Source: Pithys albifrons albifrons
Taxonomy: Eukaryota; Chordata; Aves; Passeriformes; Thamnophilidae
Reading direction: 5' to 3'
DNA: 64,000 nt
Assembly (NCBI RefSeq): GCF_047495875.1
Contig: NC_092459.1
Span: 21,685,795 to 21,749,794 of the forward strand
Shown here: piece by piece, positions 57,201 to 64,000 of the stretch
Layout of the letters: every line of letters starts with the position of its first letter
Position numbering within the stretch: the first letter of the stretch is position 1
The notes under the pieces: generated by a model
The model's database searches: none
What the model was told of the DNA's origin: nothing
What the model saw: the letters and a program-made list of their open reading frames with translations, nothing else
Position numbers and translations under genes: made by a program

Positions 57201-60200
57201 AGATGTTCAGTATCTACACAAAACTGAGCAAGACTGAAAATGTACTTAAACATCCCTAATCAGTTTTGCTTAGTTCTAGTGACAGGGCAAAATGAGGAAA
57301 ATGCTGAAGAATCTCATTAGTTCTTTTTGAAATATTTTTCAGGGTACAGACGAGACCTTTCTACTTCTCATACTCCAGACATCTTGAGTAATCTTTAACC
57401 CAGTAATGCTTAGTCTTAGTTGCCCTGCCCTTTTTTCAGAGTGGCAGTGATCTTTGGATTGTGGCCACATCTGGTTTCTTCATGAGTCATCTGAAGTAGA
57501 GATTAGCCCACAATTTGGAACAATGTGCCACTGTGCAATTGTCTCATTGTAGAAGGTTATCCTTATATGCCATAAAATCCTTAAATTCCTGGTCCACAGA
57601 TACATTTTTGTATATAAAGAAAAAAATACAGTTTTCTCAAAGACTCTTTTAGCAGACATAACTTTCTGCTAAGATATTAAATATTTCAATTGTTTATTTG
57701 TAGTATAATTGAAGTCTGTACATTAGAAAGGTTTTTTGGAGATGAGCTACCTTGGATCCTACTGGATATGGTTAACAATAAAATGTAATGTAGTGTTTAC
57801 AAAATTAAAAAACAGTGACACAATTTCATCACAGCAGTTCATATAAGCAGTATGTACTATTTTACCTACATATATATGCTACACATGCTGTTTAATGTGC
57901 ATGTATGTAATGGTATTGCCAAGCTCTCCATGTGTGTTTATACTTGTATTTCCGTATCACTGTAATGTATTGCTGTTATGAAGGCAAAATACTGTAAAAA
58001 TTTCAGTCTTGCAGACAGTTTTGTTCTCTTTAACATAGCTTTTCATACTTGTTTTCACAGTCTGTTAATGTTGCTACTGCCTGAAGTCAGAACAGAAATA
58101 GAAGAATCAGTATCCCTTCCAAGAGTCATTTATCTTGACAGACCTAAGGGAACACATTTTTAAGGGCATTGCATCAATCCCCGTCAATCAGGCCCTAAGG
58201 TATCTTAAATCAGCTTTTAATAAAATAATTTTTTCTCTATGTTTTCTGAAAGTCACTTTTCAACTTTAGTGACTTGTAACTTTTGGAAAATAGTAGTACA
58301 CTGTACAAGAAAAAAGGGACGTTTTAAATTGCACTTTTTTATTATTTTTTTCTCCTTTTTCCCTAGGGCAGAACATCCCCATGGTCTATGTGTTGTTTCT
58401 CAAGGGAGGGAAAAACCATCTTTTGGGAATGAATATGGGAATGCTTGAGATGTCTCTATGCTATTAGATTCTTACATGCCCCGTAGAACATTTCTGCTTG
58501 ACCAGACCTCCAATTAAGATTTTTCTCTTATCTCATTTTCCTATCAGCAAACAAAAGGTGAGAGGCACATCATAAATGAATACTGTCTGGAAGTGAGCTG
58601 AGATTTACTGGAAAATATTCAAGCTTAAATTATGTAATAAAGTACTAAAGATTTAAATGCTAAGTCTTCAAATAGTAAATACAGAATTTAAAGTCAATGA
58701 TACCCAGGAGATGGTTCTGTAAATGACACTTGTGCCCTAAATGAAAGCTTACCACCTTATTCTCATTTCTCGCTACATTTTGTTTGGAGGAAGCTGTTTG
58801 TTACGCTTTTATAACTTACACTTGCTAGCAGAAAAAAAAATTCCCCCCACCTTTTACTGGTAATAATCTACTTAAATAAAAACTAAATATAACATGATAC
58901 AAAATGCATGTAATGCCTTCACTGTCTATGCAAATATTTATGAAGAATGACTTTTAATCTGTTCTTGAATGGAAGTACTTTGTGCCTAATACTAAAAGCT
59001 ATTAAATCATGATCATACTTTGTATGTGTTTTGAACTAACTACATGTGTTAACAATCCAAGTGACGATGCAGAAAAAGCAAAAGACCACATAGGAAAAGG
59101 GAAGAGCCTTTGAGAGCTGAAACCATCCCAAAGGCTATGGTAGAGTTGAGCTCCCACTATTCCAGACACTGAGCTTGTTTTGTACATGTGATTCTACACT
59201 ACTGCTTTCCTAACTACACGTTTTCATGTGTTTTGTCACTTGGAGGATGCATACAGTTTCCATGGTGCATTTTTGGGGGAGTTGTATATTCAATTGCAGA
59301 TGAAAAATATTCTTGAGATTCAAAAATAACGTTTATTAATAAAAACAAAATAGTCAACTTGATAACCATTTAATAGTACGGATTTATATTTAGGTAAGAA
59401 AATAATTTTAAAATGCCCAAAATTTAACAACAATATCTTCAAAATTAAAATCAATTATTTGGCGATTAACCATACTCATTAAGAGCTAAGGCTATTCATT
59501 AAGGCAGTAATTTAGGATTTTGAATCGCCATTTTTCAGTATCCTAGCTAAGTGGTATTTCTCTTAGAAAGCAAGGAAGGAATTCATAAAGTTCCCATTAG
59601 TCTAAAAATAAAGAATAAATAAATAAATAGCGTGAGTCATGAATGGCATTTTGCCGAAGTTCAGTAGCACTGAAGCCAGAAAGACAAGAAGCCAATGATG
59701 CTTCCGCCATTCACTGAAAAGAATATAAATATTTTTTGCTATATGCAACAAGCCATCAATATTCAATAAACAGTATAAGAAATGCTGCTAATCAATATTT
59801 AATTTTTAAATAGTAGATTATGGCATTGGGCTGTGTTTTCGTGAATTGAATATTCATACTTTTTGGAGACAACCCTACATGTTTTCAGTCATATTTTGTA
59901 CTTGCATGCTATGAGCAGGGAATCAGGACTTCACCAAACTGGTGTAAGGATGAGATTCTGCCCTAAAAAGATGACATCTGAATAAACACTTGCTAGTCCA
60001 GATCTAAATAATCTTTTCCCATTTGTGTATTTTTTTCCATTCCACTGAGTAATAGGCAGCTGAAATAAACTTACTATCAGATATGCTGGTGGGGGTACTT
60101 ATGACATTTTTCATGAAAAACATTGGCTATGTAGCCTTATAAACTTGGCAAAATATTTAGCAAATTTATCTGTCACAGATAAAGCCATCTATCTTTTTTA

Positions 60201-61969
60201 TTTCAAATTAGAATATCAAGTATTTTTTTATGAACTCCTCTTTCAACAGGACTGCCTGTTTTAGAGAACAGCTCATGATGTGGTGCAGCAAATTGGAGTG
60301 CAAGTTTTTGAAGAAATATGAAGCAAATTCCTGTTTTCAAAACACTGGGGAAGTGAAAAGGAGTTAGGCATTCACAGCTCATTCTCAGCATTGCTTTCTA
60401 GGGAAGCAGTCATCTTGCATTCCACTTCCAACCAGAAGGAAGAATGATTTGGAGTTCAAGGATCAAACTAGTTAGGAAGCTATGGAACACAATTGGTCCC
60501 TTTTGTAAGCTATAAAACTGGGTGTCTCCTGTTTCAAAGCTGTGTTCACAGAGCATCCTTCAGCATAAAAAATCATTAGATTTTCTTTTAAGCATTTTTA
60601 GTAGTTCTTAAACTTTGCAACATACTGGCATCTAAATATAGTTTATGGAGTTTTTGTAAGATCTTTTTCTTGAAGAAGAAGCCTCAATGATGATGCTACC
60701 ACAACCAGTCATTTGAGAGGAAGGTCTGAAAGTTTTTAATGCTCAAGACTTTGGGAAAGTACATGTCAGCTGCTGATTTCAGTCCTGAAGGACTGAATTT
60801 CTATACTAAGAACCCATGCACTGATTTTGGAGGGGTGGGGGGAAAAAGTAATTTCCTCTCAAGTGCTGTAACTCTTTTTTAAAGACATGCTGCAGCTTTC
60901 TGCTGTTTCCACTGATAATATGTTAGATGGACTGGGGAGGTGGGGTGTCGAAAAAGCTGCTACTTTTACATCACCAGTCTGTAAACTCCTCACTTGCTGA
61001 ACCAGACCTGTCAGAGAACTTCCCTAAGGTTTCCAAAACACTGAGTAGGGGAAGTAGGATCCAAAAAACAAAACGGGCTTAACTCTGACTACAGAAAGCA
61101 CCAAGGGCTGCCTTAAATGAGAGATGCTCGGGTTAACTTTAGCTTAGTTTAAAAAATTAGCATCTTGATATATTTGTGTCAAATGCCACTTACTTATTTT
61201 TCTTTGCTGCTCCATTAGCACAGTTAAGAGTCTTTAATGCAAAAGCTTCTGAGGAATTCCATGCTTGAAAGATAAAACAGGAAGCTACTGTGTTAAGAGT
61301 GGACAAACACAAATATTTGGAAGCAAGATCAGCACACAGAGGCAGCATAATGCAGAAACAAAATGTAATGTGTGATGCAGAAAAAAATAACTTAAATTCT
61401 GTAATCCTGATTAAAAATATGGTTTTTTACTCAAGAGCTAGGATTATCCATCTAAAAGCAGGCAGTTTAATTTTTTTGGAACAAAAACAAGATGACAAGT
61501 CTTTCCATCTATTGCTTCCAATAGTTCGTCTTTGTCTCTGGTACTGCCAGAGCACTCAGGCAGTGATGGAAACTCACCTCTTGAGCTGAGTTCCAGTCAG
61601 TGCTCCTGAAATCCTGACACCAGGCAGCTGCCAGTTGGTGCCCTTCTATGACGACCAGAAACCGAAGCCAGATCCTCTCAAAACAAATGATGATATTGGC
61701 ATTAATTATAGTAGAAGAGGAGGAACTCTCATCAAAAATGGCTGAGAATCACAGTTATGTGCTATAGGATGGGTATTTTATGGGAGAACACCATTGACTG
61801 TCAAGATCTAACAGGAAGGGCCATTGAAGAGGGAGACTTTTAAATGCACTTTTCAGAGACTCTCTTGGATGCAAGACTCTTTTTCAAGATGAGTAACCAC
61901 ATTAGCAAAGGAGAAAGTAAAATGACATTGATACTACATGCACCTAGCCAGAAAAAGAAGCTCTCTCTC

Positions 61970-62790
61970 TTAGACTTGAGAGATGGGCCTGTGCAAACCT
62001 CATAAATTTCAACACAGCCAAGTGCAAGGTCCTGAACCTGGATCAGGGCAATTCGAAACACCAACACAGGCTGAATGGTAAAGGGATTGAGACCAGCCCT
62101 AAGGAGAAGGATTCAGGAGTGTTGGTGGATGAGAGGCTGGACATGGGACAGAAATGTGAACTTGCAGCCCAGAAAGCCAATTGTATGCTGGGCTGCATCA
62201 AAAGGAACGTGGCCAGCAGGTCATGAGAGGTGACTCTCCCCCTACACTCTGTGCTTATGAGACCCCACATGGAGTGCTGCATTTGGCTCTGGGTCCTCCA
62301 GCATACAAAGGGGACATCGACCTGTTTGAGTGGGTCCAGAGGAAGGCCAGAAAGATGATCCTATGGCTGGAGCACCTCTCCTGTGAAGACAGGCTGAGAG
62401 ACTTGAGATTTTCTAGTCTGGAGAAGAGATGTGTCTGGGAGACCTTAGAACACTTTCCAGTACCTTAAGGGGCTACAAGAAAGCTGGAGAAGGACCTTTT
62501 CACAAGGGCATGTAGTGATGGGACAAGGGGGAATTGCCTTGAGCTGAAGGAGGATAGACTTGAATTAGATATTAGGAAGAAATTCTTTGCTGTGAGGGTG
62601 GTGAGGCCCTGGGTCAAGTTGCCCAAGGAAGCTGTGGACTCCCCATCCCTGGAAGTGTTCAAGGCCAGGCTGATTGCAGCTCTAGGCAACCTCATCTAGT
62701 GGAAGATGTTTCTGACCACAGCAAGGTGGTTGGAATTAGATAACCTTTTAGGTCCCTTCCAACCCAAACCATTCCATGATCCTGTGAATA
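61970..62790 (+). mobile_element. CR1 LINE 3' part
   Basis: About 820 bases of continuous CR1: GGGCCTGTGCAAACCTCATA, AGTGCAAGGTCCTGAACCTG, GGGCTGCATCAAAAGGAACG, GTGCTGCATTTGGCTCTGGG, TGTGAGGGTGGTGAGGCCCT, CCATCCCTGGAAGTGTTCAAG-like text and the end CCCAAACCATTCCATGATCC. It is 5'-truncated within the end of the reverse transcriptase reading frame. Small indels break the frame. Frames of 76-95 codons here belong to it. Confidence 0.92.
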
Positions 62791-64000
62791 CTCAGGAGAG
62801 TATACACATAGTTGAAGGTTAAAAACAAATTTAACAGTGAGGACAAACGAATCTAGAACTTAGAATCCTGAATGAGAAGGAACATAGAGAAAAGGGACAG
62901 GCAGGAACCTGCATAGCTTTAACAGAGAGAAAGAAGTTGGGGGGAGGGAGGGGGAGAATAAATATTTGTGAGGAGAATTTTAAAAATGGATGTATTAGAG
63001 ATAAGAATTCTTAATGGCAATGAGCTGCAAAAGGAGACTGGAAGACTGATCTTAAATCCAGCTGAGGGAAGGAATTGTCTACTTTAAAAGAGATTGTGTA
63101 GTTGGAAGGAAATTCACTGAGGAAAATGGTGAGTGCGAAGAACTTGAACTGGATGAGACTCTTGGGAAATGTTACTCCCACGTGGACTTGAGAGGGACAA
63201 CAAAAGGAAAATGTTTATTTCCTTGTGATTAAAGTTATCACTCTTTTTTTCTATTCCGACAGCATCCCTACTTACTTAGAGGTAGTCCACATGATACAAA
63301 CCTTAAAGCAAATATCTAATTTACTGGTCTACTCCATTATCAACTTAATATACTTTTTCAGTATTTTTTTAATACTTATTAGTGAAACTAAACATTTAGT
63401 TTCACAAAGAAGTCAGTGAGAATTTTTCTGCTTGTTTACAGCGGAGCTAGGATTTTGTATGCTGTGCTCAGAGCCTCTTAATAAAGTTTATCATAATGAA
63501 GAAGCTGAACTCAAGACATGGCTAAGTTTTCTCTAGATGCAAGTTAAATAAACTTATGTATCAGGGGAAAAAAAGCTAGGGTATTATTAACTATATTTAA
63601 ACTTTTTTCCATAGCTGGTAAACTGTAGCTGTCAGAATCCTTGCTTGTATGTGCTAAGATTTCAGCGGGTCAGATTGTTTATATTTGTTGCAGTTTATAC
63701 TCTTTCTAAGGGTTAGGTTATTAGTCTTGGGGCTTACCTTCTAGTTCTTTGAACTTCCTTTCATCATGTCAGAATATGTTTCAGAAAAAAATCCCAGTAA
63801 GGCTCCAGTAGCAGTTACAATAGAGTTTTTTAATTTACTATTATTTTATAGGCAAATGTTATATCTGACAGAAAATCTGGCATCAGGATGACAGTTTAAC
63901 GTAAATGAAAACACAGGGATAGTTAATATGGTCAAAGTTCAGACCTCATGCAAGGAAGCTTGGGGGGTTTTTAAGTCAATTCCTTAGAAGCAGAAAAAAC
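62791..64000 (-). other. ANGPT2: Remainder of ANGPT2 intron 1 in the window
   Basis: Purine-rich, then AT-rich sequence including a GGGGGGAGGGAGGGGGAG stretch near 62940. No gene, RNA or further transposon recognised. Confidence 0.6.

Larger units (their letters stand above)
51451..64000 (-). other. ANGPT2: ANGPT2 intron 1 (runs off the window)
   Basis: More than 12.5 kb without an ANGPT2 exon. It holds a tRNA-Ile-headed SINE (53239-53376), poly-A and A-rich runs near 54155 and a long CR1 (61970-62790). Otherwise AT-rich, with no recognised gene. Regulatory elements may lie here but none can be identified by eye. Confidence 0.75.

Noticed and set aside
62043..62695. Three 76-95 codon frames
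   Set aside because: They are CR1 fragments read on both strands.
1..64000. CRISPR array, bacterial operon or phage system
   Set aside because: Spliced vertebrate genes, CR1 elements and AT-rich introns throughout; no prokaryotic gene organisation or regularly spaced direct repeats with unique spacers.

Overview
The window is vertebrate nuclear DNA, most likely from a bird and probably a passerine. It is AT-rich, intron-dominated and sparse in coding sequence. It carries several CR1 LINE 3' ends, the typical avian retrotransposon. It also carries a SINE with a tRNA-Ile-like head and a CR1-like tail, a combination known from passerine genomes (TguSINE1 type). The two genes recognised are MCPH1 (microcephalin) on the + strand and ANGPT2 (angiopoietin-2) on the - strand. 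ANGPT2 nested antisense inside MCPH1 is the arrangement known in other vertebrates.

Layout. Bases 1-1009: no gene seen. Bases 1010-1620: a degenerate interstitial telomere-like (TTAGGG-type) array, followed by a C-rich subtelomere-like tract to about 1725. Bases 3368-5882: four clean, in-frame MCPH1 exons (end of BRCT1, linker, large central exon); the earlier BRCT1 exons are upstream of the window. Bases 5883-33000: MCPH1 introns with CR1 copies, a 5S rRNA-derived segment (17083-17189) and three segments homologous to the MCPH1 exons that lead into and encode the first half of BRCT2 (11750-11862, 26291-26332, 28763-28915). Two of these carry a stop or frame breaks. Bases 33397-51450: ANGPT2 exons 9 to 2 in reverse, all intact with canonical splice sites, covering the coiled coil and the whole fibrinogen-like domain. 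Bases 51451-64000: ANGPT2 intron 1, with a SINE and another CR1; ANGPT2 exon 1 (signal peptide, superclustering region) is not in the window.

Main point of interest. The N-terminal and central MCPH1 exons are open and well spliced, but the C-terminal BRCT-encoding part looks decayed. There is an in-frame TGA in the exon after the large one. The BRCT2 exon has at least two frame shifts and a lost codon, and three arginines of the human protein are replaced. No exon for the second half of BRCT2 was found before ANGPT2. A read-through end with a poly(A) signal directly after the large exon would give a short MCPH1 lacking the C-terminal BRCT pair, similar to a short isoform described in humans. 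Assembly or base-calling error is the main alternative.

The nested ANGPT2 gene is intact: 399 residues plus stop are encoded here. It is a secreted, context-dependent ligand of the TIE2 receptor. MCPH1 acts in chromosome condensation timing, centrosome function and the DNA-damage response. The two share a locus but have no known functional link.
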